Origin: JAAELZ01 sp965237995
GTDB taxonomy: Bacteria; Pseudomonadota; Gammaproteobacteria; Arenicellales; Poriferihabitantaceae
Assembly: GCA_965237995.1 (NCBI GenBank)
Contig: CBDEGO010000003.1
Location: forward strand, 372,001 to 436,000
DNA length: 64,000 nt
Reading direction: 5' to 3'
Positions 54,898-64,000 of this stretch are shown here, in pieces. The position numbers and the translations under genes were made by a program. The notes under the pieces were generated by a model. That model saw nothing but the letters and a program-made list of their open reading frames with translations, did no database searches and had not been told where the DNA came from. How positions within the stretch are numbered: position 1 is the stretch's first letter; the number at the start of each line of letters is the position of its first letter.

Positions 54898-54985
54898 TGA
54901 AGTGGACCCCATGAATAGGACAGTTTAGTGGTAAAACTAAGGAGTTATTTTCTGTTTTATAATTGTTCAAAACGAGGAACAGAAA

Positions 54986-55267
54986 ATGAGTAGAAAACGT
55001 AGAAATCATTCACCACAATTCAAAGCGAAAGTAGCGCTTGCGGCAATCAAAGGAGATGAAACATTAAGCGCTCTTGCTAGTCGTCATGATATCGCTGCTA
55101 ATCTTATTGTTAAATGGAAGAAGCAATTGCTTGACAGCTCAGCTGATGTGTTTGCGTCAGGCACTGGTTTAGCGCCCGATAGAGAATCAGAGATTAAATC
55201 ATTGCAAGCTAAGATTGGTGAGATCACCATGGAAAATGATTTTTTGTCCAAAGCGCTCGGTCGTTAA
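54986..55267 (+). CDS. IS3-family OrfA (helix-turn-helix part of the transposase)
   Basis: 93 residues: HSPQFKAKVALAAIKGDETLSALASRHDI is the helix-turn-helix, and a leucine-zipper segment (SEIKSLQAKIGEITMENDFL) follows. The T TTT TTG heptamer near its end allows a -1 shift into orfB. Confidence 0.9.
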   Translation: MSRKRRNHSPQFKAKVALAAIKGDETLSALASRHDIAANLIVKWKKQLLDSSADVFASGTGLAPDRESEIKSLQAKIGEITMENDFLSKALGR

Positions 55268-55287
55268 ACAGACTGCAGCGCAAAGCC

Positions 55288-56110
55288 ATGATTAATAAAA
55301 CCAATGAATTATCGTTAGTTCGTCAGTAAGCTGTTGGAAATTCATCGATCTAGCGTTTACTACAAGCCTACACCAGCCACTAATGACGACTTGGAGCTAA
55401 TGCATCTGATAGATCGAATTCACCTCAATCGGTCTTTCTTGGGCAGTAGGCGCATTCGCGATGTATTGCAAGATGTTGGCCACCGAGTTGACCGTAAGCA
55501 TGTGCAGCGTTTAATGCGTAAGATGGGAATTAAAGATATCTACCCTAAGCCGAATACCAGTAAGAGAAAGGCTGGCCATAAGGTTTATCCTTATCTGCTA
55601 GGCGGATTGAATATTAAACGCCCTAATCAAGTGTGGGCTACGGATATCACCTACATACCAATGCCTAATGGCTTTGCGTATCTCACGGTGGTGATGGATT
55701 GGTATTCTCGCAAAGTATTGTCATGGCGCCTTAGCAATAGCATGGACAGTTCGTTCTGTGTTGATGCCTTAGAAGAGGCGCTGCATTACTATGGTAAGCC
55801 TGAAATCTTTAACAGTGACCAAGGCGTACAATTCACTAGCGAAGCCTTTACAAACGTGTTTAAAACAAACAATATTCGCATCAGTATGGACGGCAAGGGT
55901 GCTTGGCGTGACAATGTGTTTGTTGAGCGTTTATGGCGCAGTATTAAATATGAGGAAGTTTATCTGCAATCCTACCAGACGATGAGAGAGGCAAAAGAAG
56001 GCATTGGTGCTTGGATACAATATTACAACCAAGAGCGAAAACATCAAACCTTGGGGATGGTGCCTGACATGATGTATGATCCATATCGTGGCCTGAAACT
56101 AGCCGCATAA
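55288..56110 (+). pseudogene. IS3-family OrfB (integrase core), frameshifted
   Basis: The ATG at 55288 opens MINKTNELSLVRQ and then a TAA at 55327. The rest resumes one base later as KLLEIHRSSVYYKP, the normal continuation, so one net base shift has broken the gene. The catalytic core is otherwise intact: Asp in WATDITYIPM, Asp in FNSDQGVQFTS and Glu in VFVERLWRSIKYEEVYL. Confidence 0.82.
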
Positions 56111-56163
56111 TCAGGTGGAAATAACTCCTAAGCAACCTGTCCTAAAAATGGGGTCCACTTCTT

Positions 56164-56237
56164 CCAATTAAAGAACGCCAGACCCAACGATAAAGACTAT
56201 ATGTTAAAGGTAGACACTGAGTTAACGGTACTTGTTA
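56164..56237 (+). pseudogene. Scrap of a second P4-type integrase gene
   Basis: These 74 bases repeat 46757-46830 (codons about 5-29 of the frameshifted integrase) with only three differences. The IS3 element abuts its left end and an IS200 element its right end, directly after CTTGTTA. Almost all of this second integrase gene is lost. Confidence 0.85.
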
Positions 56238-56800
56238 TGATAAAGAACTCGGCAGCAAGCTACCGAGTTTTAGAGTAATCCCAGCTGACGACTCTTAGAT
56301 TCGTGTCTATCGAGAACCATAAGTTGATTCTGCACATAAGCCCGTATTGTATCTTCACTCGCATTTCCTATCGTTTCAACAAAATAGCTTTGAGTCCACA
56401 ACTTGCCTCCCCAAAAATACCGCCTTTTTATCTCCGGATAAAGCCTAAAAAACTCTCGAGCTGATATGCTTTTTACGACTTGCATAACTTTACTAGGCGA
56501 TAATTTTGGCTCTCCTCGGACAATCATATGCAGATGATCCTCTGGAATTTCTAATTCCACTACTTCTATATTATAGTCGTAGCCTATCTTTTCAATAATG
56601 GCCTTTAAGTTGCTTCGATATGGCTCAACAAATACTTTATGTCGATATTTCGGTATCCACACAAAATGGTACATAAGCCGATAAACATGATGCGAATTTC
56701 TTTGAAGATCCATAAGCCAAATAGCCAAAAATGGAATACATCCCATTTTAAGCTATTCAGCTCGGGGGCAAGCCCCCGAGATTTTCGCTATGCGAGTTAA
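56238..56800 (-). mobile_element. IS200/IS605-family element
   Basis: About 560 bases with the usual end hairpins instead of inverted repeats: CTCGG...CCGAG at about 56247-56266 and GCTCGGGGGC-AA-GCCCCCGAG at about 56760-56782. It holds only the transposase; there is no tnpB. It sits in the integrase scrap. The right boundary is approximate. A decayed relative lies at 29905-30156. Confidence 0.8.
56270..56713 (-). CDS. tnpA: IS200 transposase TnpA (Y1 HUH type)
   Basis: 147 residues from ATG 56713. The HUH motif is HLHMIV (two His), and the nucleophile Tyr is in the SYFVETIG-to-RAYVQNQ helix near the C-terminus. HFVWIPKYRHKVF at the N-terminus is typical. It appears intact. A longer frame starts at 56746 but runs into the IS end. 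Confidence 0.92.
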   Translation of the reverse strand: MDLQRNSHHVYRLMYHFVWIPKYRHKVFVEPYRSNLKAIIEKIGYDYNIEVVELEIPEDHLHMIVRGEPKLSPSKVMQVVKSISAREFFRLYPEIKRRYFWGGKLWTQSYFVETIGNASEDTIRAYVQNQLMVLDRHESKSRQLGLL

Positions 56801-56884
56801 ACTAACTCACGCTAAACATTCAAAGCAACCAGTGCGGTTTCATAGAAACACATTTCTCTAAAAATTGAATGACTCTAAGACTCG

Positions 56885-57229
56885 TTATAACAAATCAGAT
56901 AACGTCTTAGTGTGGCCAATTTTATGCGCCCCTATTTCTATCAATGCACTAATGATCTCTTCTGGTTGTTTTTTGGAGTTGGACTCGCTGATATATTGAG
57001 TTAACAACGTATTGTATATTTTGACATGTTGGCCGAACATAACGTCGCGGCTAATTTCTTGGCCATCGCTATCTTCTACGCCAGCATTTTCGATTGCAAC
57101 TTCTGCCTCTAAAGCTTTCATTAATGCAATACGGGAAAGAATATTTGGCGTTACTCCGGTGCGATTCTTTATCGTTTGAAATCGATTAGTTACTGTTTTA
57201 GAAAGACGGATTCTATTGGGAATGATCAT
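56885..57229 (-). CDS. dndE: DNA sulfur modification protein DndE
   Basis: 114 residues with the DndE signature RIRLSKTVTNRF, TGVTPNILSRIALMKALE. It is thought to bind nicked DNA within the DndCDE complex that puts sulfur in the phosphate backbone. Its start overlaps dndD by 4 bases. No gene follows on this strand before the IS200 element, so the operon ends here. Confidence 0.9.
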   Translation of the reverse strand: MIIPNRIRLSKTVTNRFQTIKNRTGVTPNILSRIALMKALEAEVAIENAGVEDSDGQEISRDVMFGQHVKIYNTLLTQYISESNSKKQPEEIISALIEIGAHKIGHTKTLSDLL

Positions 57230-59226
57230 ACTGCTATTACCTCACCCGTGTTCCAGAAATACCCGTTACTGGCTTTTGTTGAGTTTGTCACTTCCGAATA
57301 CTCTAGCTTGATGGTATGTGAGATGAAATCACTTAACTTCTCCTGATAGGCTTCGTGTATTTCAGTATCTGTAGATAAAATAATCACTTGATGACTTGCA
57401 TAAGGAAAATAATTCTCAACAATATTATCTCGATGTTTGGAATCCAAACGCCCTAACGGAGTATCAATAATCACTGGTAGGCTCTTGCTTGCAATGTTAC
57501 CTAATGCATTTAGCATGGCAATTGCATATATCTGTTTTTCGCCAGCCGACATATCATTTTTATCGATCTCATCTGAAGCTGTGTTGAGCAGCGCGACATG
57601 AAAAGTATTAGGATTAATCACTGCGCGTGGGATAGCGCCTTTCTTTCTCGCTAAGCGTTTATAGGACTCATAGAATTCATCCTCCAATTGCTTAAGCTTC
57701 CTTTTCGTGACTATCTCAGTAAATTCAGACACCACTCCGATAGATTGCTCGCACAACTGTAGTAATCTAGCGTCTGCATTATGCGTATTCAATTCACTCG
57801 TTAGCTTTTTAATTGATATCGTTGTACCGATTGCTTGTTGTATTGTCTCTTTAAGAGATTTCTTTTCTAATACTAAGTTGGTTCTCAAGGCAATTTCCTG
57901 GTCGACCAAATCATCAAATTCGGTTTTTAAAGTCGCCAGAATTTCTTCGTCAGGTGCACGTGCAATATTACGCTCGGTCATCTCTAGCTGGGAAGATAGT
58001 TGACGAACGTCTTCAGCTAGTTTGTCTGCTTTCTCCTTTATGTTTTTTGAGTTTTCCAACACGGATGCAAACTGGCCCATATAAAGTGGTGACATATCAT
58101 GAAGTAACGATGCATTAACGACATCCTTATCTAAAAACGCATCAAGTAGAATACGCTCAACTTTATTGCATTCATCATTGCCGAGTTCATTGCTCATAGC
58201 TTTTTTAAATCCGTCAACTTTAGAATTGAACGTCTCATCAAACTGCATCCGTTGTTGCGTTTCTATTTCTTCTTCTAAAGAATTCAGAACTCTCGCACAA
58301 TAGTTAGGTGCATGGGCAAAGGGTAAATTAGAGCCCAATAGCTCTCTAATGATGTTTTTTTGGACGTCTAAGTTTGCATGTAACTCAACCTCTTTTTTAA
58401 GTTCAATATTTCTAGCTTCAGCCCAGGCACCACCACGTGAAAGGATTTCGTTATTTTTACGGTCTTTCAGGCTAGCGACATGACTAAGATTGGAATTCCA
58501 CTCAGCAATTTTAGTTCTAGCGGTTTGCATCTTCTCTTCAGTCGTTACAAGTTCCTCTTCGAGGCTATTAATCTGATCAAGAGATACTTTACTTGCATTA
58601 CGTTTCAAACCTCTTCGCTGTGTTGCTTTTAAGTCTGTTTGTAATGTTTCTAGCAAATCAATACCAACAAGCTTTTTTAATGCACCACTTAAAGTCGCGC
58701 CGTTGGTGTCTTCAGCTAAATCAGCAATTTTTTCGCCATCAAACAAAAATAAATCAGCGACACCTGGAGGAATCAGCTCATTTAGAAAACTTTGACATTG
58801 ATCATAATTCAACTCATCTAATGGTTCTCCAGCCTTTGTAAGGCTTAGAGATTCTGAAAGCTGTCCAGATGAGGCAACAGACCAGGCTCGATCGATTTTA
58901 TATTCAGTAACAACCCCCCTATGAGCATGCTTGAGCGAAAGGCTAATAGAAGAACTGCGGCCTTCGATAACTGCCTGAGGGTTCTTATGTACGCAAGACG
59001 TAAGAAATGCATGGTATTGGGCAGTTGAAGTGCCTTGACCAAGAGATTGCCTACCGTGAATAGCAACCCTGATTGCCAATAAAGTTGTTGTTTTGCCTGA
59101 GCCATTGAGTCCACCAAATAAAACTATCGGCCGACTTTCTCCTAAGCGCTTCCTCGGTTCAAGATCAAATACATGTTCCCCACTGAAGGCTCTAAAGTCA
59201 GTTACTTTAAGCTCCTTAAAAATCAT
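57226..59226 (-). CDS. dndD: DNA sulfur modification protein DndD
   Basis: 666 residues, an SMC/RecN-like ATPase. Walker A GGLNGSGKTTTLLAIRVAIHG is at about 39-50, a central coiled coil with a zinc-hook-like region fills the middle, and the ABC signature MSAGEKQIYAI and Walker B LPVIIDTPLGRLD lie near the end. DndD supplies ATPase and possible nicking activity for phosphorothioation. It overlaps both dndC and dndE by 4 bases. No frame defect is seen. Confidence 0.93.
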   Translation of the reverse strand: MIFKELKVTDFRAFSGEHVFDLEPRKRLGESRPIVLFGGLNGSGKTTTLLAIRVAIHGRQSLGQGTSTAQYHAFLTSCVHKNPQAVIEGRSSSISLSLKHAHRGVVTEYKIDRAWSVASSGQLSESLSLTKAGEPLDELNYDQCQSFLNELIPPGVADLFLFDGEKIADLAEDTNGATLSGALKKLVGIDLLETLQTDLKATQRRGLKRNASKVSLDQINSLEEELVTTEEKMQTARTKIAEWNSNLSHVASLKDRKNNEILSRGGAWAEARNIELKKEVELHANLDVQKNIIRELLGSNLPFAHAPNYCARVLNSLEEEIETQQRMQFDETFNSKVDGFKKAMSNELGNDECNKVERILLDAFLDKDVVNASLLHDMSPLYMGQFASVLENSKNIKEKADKLAEDVRQLSSQLEMTERNIARAPDEEILATLKTEFDDLVDQEIALRTNLVLEKKSLKETIQQAIGTTISIKKLTSELNTHNADARLLQLCEQSIGVVSEFTEIVTKRKLKQLEDEFYESYKRLARKKGAIPRAVINPNTFHVALLNTASDEIDKNDMSAGEKQIYAIAMLNALGNIASKSLPVIIDTPLGRLDSKHRDNIVENYFPYASHQVIILSTDTEIHEAYQEKLSDFISHTIKLEYSEVTNSTKASNGYFWNTGEVIAV

Positions 59227-60755
59227 CGACCGGCCTCAAGCGTAGCTCGTAACTCTAACAATTTTTCATCCCAGTGGCCTAAGTCACTGCTAGCATCCTT
59301 TTCAGCTATTATCTCTTCAAGAGTCCCCCAATCCTTATTTAGAACGCTCTCAAGCTTATCAAATATTTTCTTGCGCACCGCTAAGCCAGACATTTCATTT
59401 TCAACAGAAAGTAAGTTAATAACCATTTCAGCGGAGATATTGCGCTTATTTGATAGCTCAATTAACGTCTCATTATCTTCGCTAGAAAATGAAGCCATGT
59501 CATTCTGGACCCAATCAATTTTGTCGTCTGGATAAACCTCTGAATAAATTGAGGGCAAGGTATCCATCCAATCAGGTTCGTTTGGATCACGTATCCACTC
59601 TTGTCTAATCGCTGCAAGTTCCTCTCGCTCAATTAGATTAATTGGGCGACCTCCCTCACGAATCTCTTTTTCCATTTCCAATAATTTCTTTAACCATATT
59701 TGGCGTTGCTTCATCCAATACGGCCCAGGAATATGTTTCTTTTCAGTCTCCTCACTAGAGTCGTTTTGAATGTTGCCACGAGCATAAGATACCTTTCCAA
59801 TACGTCGCTTATAGTTACGGTAATGATTTTTGTTTTCAGGCCTCGTAGAGTTGTGCAGCTCATTCCTAAAGTTTAGTAATGGCCTCATCCATTCTTCGCC
59901 CGTCTCAATAAGGCCATGAATAGCACGATCTTTTTCAACCACGGTACATGTCCAACAACCAAATCTTGAGTTACCACAAGATGGGGTACTCTTATCTATT
60001 ACGATTGGACATTCACCCTGATTTGATCCTTTGTATAATTCAAATAACTGGTTATTCGTGCCACCCCAAGGTGTTGGAGCACTCATTAAATACTCCCAAA
60101 CATCGTCAGCATCCCAATCTACAATTGGCATGTATGTGTGTGCATTCGGCAGAGAAGTATGGCGAGCCAAGAGACTGCCCGATATTTGATGCTTTCCAAT
60201 AACTTGTGCGCGAGAAGCACTTTCTTTACTCCGCGAGCCCAATGCAACAATCACTTCACCGTGGTCTGCTACTTTTTCAGTAATAAATTCACTAACAGGG
60301 TCAATTTTCATGCGCTCAGTACACCAACGAAAGGTTTGCTGAGGGGCTGGATAACCTCGCCCTAACAGGTTAGCCCAAAATGACTGATCCATCTTTGGGA
60401 ATACCGGGTGTGTGCTCATCGGTAAGCCGAATTGCTGAGCCGATTCATCTATCTGCGTCATGACACTTTTAATCATGTCTACTACTACTGGCGTTTCAAC
60501 TAAGGTATCTGAAGATACGATATAGACATGTTTAGTATATTGATGAGGTTGCAGACCAAGTAGTGCGGTATAAATTAGCGAAACTACCGCCGTTGAGTCT
60601 TTGCCACCACTGAAGCCAATAATCCAGGCGCGATCATCAGCACAATACAGATCTTGAACTTCACTTATAAGATCTGCAAGTGGCCGTTGAGCAATACTTT
60701 GCGTGCTAATTAATTGGCCGTGGGTTTGAAACATGAATGCAACTTCTTCAGTCAT
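59223..60755 (-). CDS. dndC: DNA phosphorothioation protein DndC
   Basis: 510 residues from ATG 60755, chosen for its ribosome site (AGAGG); the longer frame to 60788 lies in dndB. The PP-loop SGGKDSTAVV near residue 55 binds ATP. The four Cys of the Fe-S cluster include CTER, GNSRFGCWTCTVV; the PAPS-reductase-like domain contains HPVFPKMD and RGYPAPQQTFRWC. DndC activates the DNA phosphate for sulfur insertion with IscS/DndA, which is not in this window. It overlaps dndB by 8 bases. Confidence 0.93.
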   Translation of the reverse strand: MTEEVAFMFQTHGQLISTQSIAQRPLADLISEVQDLYCADDRAWIIGFSGGKDSTAVVSLIYTALLGLQPHQYTKHVYIVSSDTLVETPVVVDMIKSVMTQIDESAQQFGLPMSTHPVFPKMDQSFWANLLGRGYPAPQQTFRWCTERMKIDPVSEFITEKVADHGEVIVALGSRSKESASRAQVIGKHQISGSLLARHTSLPNAHTYMPIVDWDADDVWEYLMSAPTPWGGTNNQLFELYKGSNQGECPIVIDKSTPSCGNSRFGCWTCTVVEKDRAIHGLIETGEEWMRPLLNFRNELHNSTRPENKNHYRNYKRRIGKVSYARGNIQNDSSEETEKKHIPGPYWMKQRQIWLKKLLEMEKEIREGGRPINLIEREELAAIRQEWIRDPNEPDWMDTLPSIYSEVYPDDKIDWVQNDMASFSSEDNETLIELSNKRNISAEMVINLLSVENEMSGLAVRKKIFDKLESVLNKDWGTLEEIIAEKDASSDLGHWDEKLLELRATLEAGR

Positions 60756-61840
60756 TTTTAATAAACCTCTTCTCCGCTTCTTCTTCAAGAGAAGTTAGGT
60801 TTACTCCTAATATGGTTTTTATTGCATTGCCAGTAAGCATGACATTAATTTTTGCCTTGCTAATTCTGCCTTGGACCATTGCTCGACCTTCCCATTCAGG
60901 TAGCGTCCTTGACCAATCAGCCTTCTCCAGTTTGCTCAATTTAGTCTGCCAAGTTTTGTCAAATGAGCCTAATAAGTCGAACCCTACATGCCCCATTGCT
61001 TGCAAAAAGACACCGTGAGCATGTATTTGATTCTCTCGTAACTCATAGGTTGAAACCTTTTTTTGATAAGCAAGCTGCCAGTCAGGCATATGAGAAGCGA
61101 CTTCATTCCAGTATGAGGCTGCTATCGTAATTTCTTCTACTGTTGTCTGTGGTCCTTTAAGCCCTTTACCTAGTAAAACTCTATTAGCATTTTTAATTGC
61201 TGAAAGCGTGAATAGCTTACTTGAACGATTAGATATAGAAGATTTTTCCATTTCGGTCATCTTTTTGAAAATATGAACCTTCGACTGAATTTCACGCGCT
61301 AGTTTAGATAAATCATCTCTTAAGTCATACAGAGTAGATATGGAGTCACTTGGCCGTATCGCATGTTTGTTTAAATCAGCAAACATCTGCTGACTACATG
61401 AAAGCCCTTCGTCAATAAAAAATAAAACAGATATATTGTCATGACCAAGCTCAGTATTTTCTCTTATAGCACGCTCTATTGCTGCCCTTCTATGTTGCCC
61501 ATCATTAATCAGAATAGAAGCTTCCATCGGAATAGACAGCGTGCCCATATTTTGCCCTAAACCAGTATCAGCTATCGGTTCAAAGTTTACCCTAGAATCA
61601 ATAGATGCAGTAAGGGACGATAATGTATAATTATCTGAGTTATCGACTAGGTACGTTGAAATTTCAGGAACTCTGTGCAGATTTAACGTTCTTTGAGCCC
61701 GCAGCTCAGCAGGAACTTCTGCTTCGTCAAAAATGAACAACTTAGGCCACAATGCGCATTGGAACCATTGCAACGTAACATGGCCGCCCCGACTGGACTC
61801 CACGTATGGCAGGGAAAACGTGGTTAAAATTATTAGTCAT
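60748..61840 (-). pseudogene. dndB: DndB, transcriptional repressor of dnd, frameshifted near codon 32
   Basis: The ATG at 61840 opens the typical DndB N-terminus (FPAIRGVQSG, then CYVAMVPMRIV) and stops at 61742. One base earlier in phase, PKLFIFDEAEVPAELRAQRTLN continues the family pattern through the DGQHRR motif to the end. The shift lies at about 61742-61750. The bulk of the protein can be made only from an out-of-place GTG at 61803 that lacks the family N-terminus. DndB represses dnd transcription in other bacteria and is not needed for modification, so dndCDE may be active and derepressed. An assembly indel remains possible. Confidence 0.8.
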
Positions 61841-62133
61841 TACTTAGCTGAGATTTTAATGGCCACATAAGGACGTTAAATATATTCCACTTGGAAGTTA
61901 TTATCAATATTTTATTAACTTCCATGTGCATTATCAGGTTCAAGACCCTTAATAACGATATGCCATGCTTCTGATAGTATTAAATCTCTAAACAAAGGGT
62001 TTAATTCTCCACTCCAACGTAAAATGAAAAACTTTCACCTTCAAGTTAGAAGAATACTCGATATTCAAAGCACCATATTACAATGCAAATGGATAAAGAG
62101 CTTATTTACAAAGAAATTGAGTAATTTCAAGAA

Positions 62134-64000
62134 GTGAGAATTTTCAATAAAGCTAAAAACTATTTAGCAAAATTAAGAAACACTGGTGTCCCTGAAGGTA
62201 AGCAAACCACCTCATATCCGAGTGAAGAACTCACTGAAGAAGCGACTTCAAAAGTAAAAGAGAACATTGCTGACAAAAGCGAATTATCAAGCAATAGTAT
62301 TGAAGCACATGGAAGCCCAATGATGCTCGAAGGAGATAAACATGAAGCCTCCTCTGAAAGCGAATTTACAAAAGAAGAACTAATGCCGGGGGATACAATT
62401 GGAGCTCCCATTACCAGTGACCAGCCGACCAACGACTTTGTGCAAGAAGTATTTGGCGATGATCAAGCAGTTTATTCGAAATCTTTTCAGGATGTAAGCA
62501 TAATTGAATTAGTGAATTCTAGTGTGGGTGTCAGCAGCAGATTGCTTACCGTAATTAATCGCCCAAAATATTTACCACATGAAAGTGTTGGTGATTATCT
62601 AAAAGATAAACATGCACGAAGCAAATACCTCTCCCTACCAGGAATGGGGCAACGGACTTTATCTGAACTTATAGACGTCCTAAATGACAAGGCATGTGAT
62701 TCTGGTTACCTATTCAGTGACGGTGATAAGCACGTTTCAAGTAGATTCGCAGACTCGCCGCAGGAAGAGGAGCAGCACGACCATGAAAGTTCCATATATA
62801 CTAATGCTAGTCAATTAGATAATGAATCCCAGGATAAACTCAGCCACAATCTGTTTGACTTGGTTATGGGCAACTTAGAGTCTAGCCAAAGATTGGAAAA
62901 TGTTTTTTCAGTAAATAAGCAAAATATTCCACATGACACATTAAAAGATTTCGTAGAAGATAAAGGCGCTTATCTTAAATATAAGAATTTCCCTAACATG
63001 GGGAAAGGCACTTATGATTTACTAAATAAAATCGTACAAAGGTATGTTGGCAAAGAAGGTGTTAGTGGTGTAATACTAGCCCAAGAAAAGAGTAAATATC
63101 GTTTAGATTCCTTTGCAACGATTGAAGGTTTCATTGAAACCACATTGCCAATATATCTAAATGAAAGAGAGTTATCGGTTTTACATGATCGATTTGGAAC
63201 AAAAAAACCCTGGAGGAGATTGGAAATGAGATAGGTGTTACCAGAGAGCGAATTAGACAGATAGAAAAGCGTGCACTGTTACGCGTCAAAAAAGCAGTAA
63301 AGAATTACGGAGAGGCGAGTCTAGATGGTCACTTTAAAGATCAGCTAGATACTTTATTCTTCGAATCAAACACATTTATTTCTAAAGCTTCTATCCCTGC
63401 TTATTTTTCAGAATTAAATAAAAACATTGATATTTACATAACCGCGCGATTCAAGAATTATGAGAAATATTTAGATCACTGCTATTTCTATAATCATGAT
63501 TATAGCGGTTGGTTTAAGGTGAGGAAGTTTCTTCAAAAGCTTACAAACTATGCGAACTTGCTGCTAAAGAAATCAGCTTAACAAAAGCTATAAGCTTATC
63601 TCGATGGCCAATTCGCCTTAGCTCTTTAGTGAAGTTGAGCGGTAAACCTGAAGGAGTAATAAAAGATCTTGTTGATAGGAAAAAGAGCCACTCAATAAAA
63701 ACTATAAACGGTAGCGAATACCTACATATCGAAAAAGTCTCAAAGAAGAATGCAATTAGATTCATCATTAGAAAATACTCTCGCCCCATGTCTCTTTATG
63801 AAATACAAGATGAATCTATGGCAATGTTTGAAATGAAAATGAGCATAGGCATGATAGGTAATGTTGCATCATCGATGAAAGATGCATTAATTGTTGATAG
63901 AGGAATATACAATCTATACGAATTTTCTGGCCTCAGTAATCATGAAATCAAACTTGTTCGAGATAAAGCAGAAACTTACGTCCTCAACAGACAAAAATTT
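62134..64000 (+). pseudogene. RpoA-CTD/sigma-70 region 4-like protein, two frameshifts, runs off the window
   Basis: Frame 1 (GTG 62134 to 63234) has an acidic N-terminus (1-110). Two helix-hairpin-helix units resembling the RNA polymerase alpha C-terminal domain follow (about 115-200 with LSLPGMGQRTLSELIDVL, and about 230-305 with NFPNMGKGTYDLLNKIV). At a run of seven A (63202-63208) the family pattern continues one base back: LEEIGNEIGVTRERIRQIEKRAL is a sigma-70 region 4 helix-turn-helix. A second -1 step near 63514-63524 is needed to keep the frame open to the end of the window (EEVSSKAYKLCELAAKEIS and on). It is divergent from dndBCDE across 293 bases. The gene is either decayed, phase-variable or recoded. 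It may be a regulator of the locus; this is inference. Confidence 0.65.

Larger units (their letters stand above)
54898..56162 (+). mobile_element. IS3-family insertion sequence
   Basis: About 1265 bases with terminal inverted repeats sharing GAAGTGGACCCCAT followed by an AGGACAG block. It has the two-frame orfA/orfB layout with a T TTT TTG slippery site at 55240-55246. No target duplication is visible: the bases outside the ends (TTGGGCT left, CCAATT right) differ and belong to different broken genes. This suggests recombination between copies or an IS-mediated deletion. orfB has its own frameshift, so this copy is probably immobile. Confidence 0.85.

Noticed and set aside
62160..62432. Minus-strand frame of 90 codons opposite the sigma-like gene
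   Set aside because: It is the complement of a low-complexity acidic stretch and is best explained as a shadow.

Overview
The window reads as chromosome from a marine-type gammaproteobacterium with moderate GC content. The evidence is the set of core genes and their pairings: glnA-ntrB-ntrC with a sigma-54/NtrC control region, rsmE-orn, radA-alr-dnaB, mdh, pssA, ilvB-ilvN, asd and thyA-folA. I cannot name the genus. No rRNA, tRNA or CRISPR array was recognised.

Layout. (1) 1-3270: tail of a surface-polysaccharide locus of the HPr-kinase-related/PqqD/nucleotidyltransferase type, facing a glycosyltransferase on the other strand; the nucleotidyltransferase and the glycosyltransferase each carry one apparent frameshift. 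(2) 3275-29883: dense, intact core genome. These are mostly minus-strand genes up to ilvB, then a plus-strand run from asd to an acyl-CoA ligase. The glnA control region shows a near-consensus sigma-54 promoter and two NtrC sites, and a third NtrC site lies in front of ntrB. (3) 29.9-31.3 kb: a decayed IS200 copy and a 2-oxoglutarate dioxygenase gene. (4) 31788-39331: a 7.5 kb block bounded by two 46-bp direct repeats (43/46 identical). It holds a RoxA-like dihaem cytochrome plus catalase-like lipoprotein operon behind a CRP-type site, a four-gene operon (membrane protein, secreted protein, patatin, DNA/RNA endonuclease), and a tiny AlpA-like gene at its edge. (5) 39.4-43.2 kb: a serine-less ACP-like protein and an EF-hand outer-membrane protein, divergent from a putative RiPP locus. 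That locus has a 69-aa precursor with a Cys-Leu-Ala-Cys-Cys core and a single protein fusing an MNIO (DUF692) enzyme to a DUF2063-like partner domain. (6) 43.3-48.7 kb: two tyrosine integrases (the second frameshifted), a membrane protein, a UbiA-type prenyltransferase, and a ParA-like reading frame with two in-frame TGA codons where conserved glycines belong. (7) 48.9-54.9 kb: a large secreted subtilisin-like protease, small unknowns and an ankyrin-repeat pair. (8) 54.9-56.8 kb: an IS3-family element with a broken orfB, a 74-bp scrap of a second integrase and an IS200/IS605 element. (9) 56.9-64 kb: a dndBCDE DNA-phosphorothioation operon with dndB frameshifted, divergent from a broken gene combining RpoA-CTD-like and sigma-70 region-4-like domains.

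The disruptions (frameshifts, in-frame stops) all fall in the accessory parts. The roughly 26 kb of core genes show none. This favours real decay over random sequencing error, although homopolymer errors cannot be excluded without reads. The strongest candidates for something undescribed are the MNIO-DUF2063 fusion RiPP locus, the repeat-bounded patatin/nuclease cassette, and the sigma-region-4/RpoA-CTD protein beside the dnd operon.
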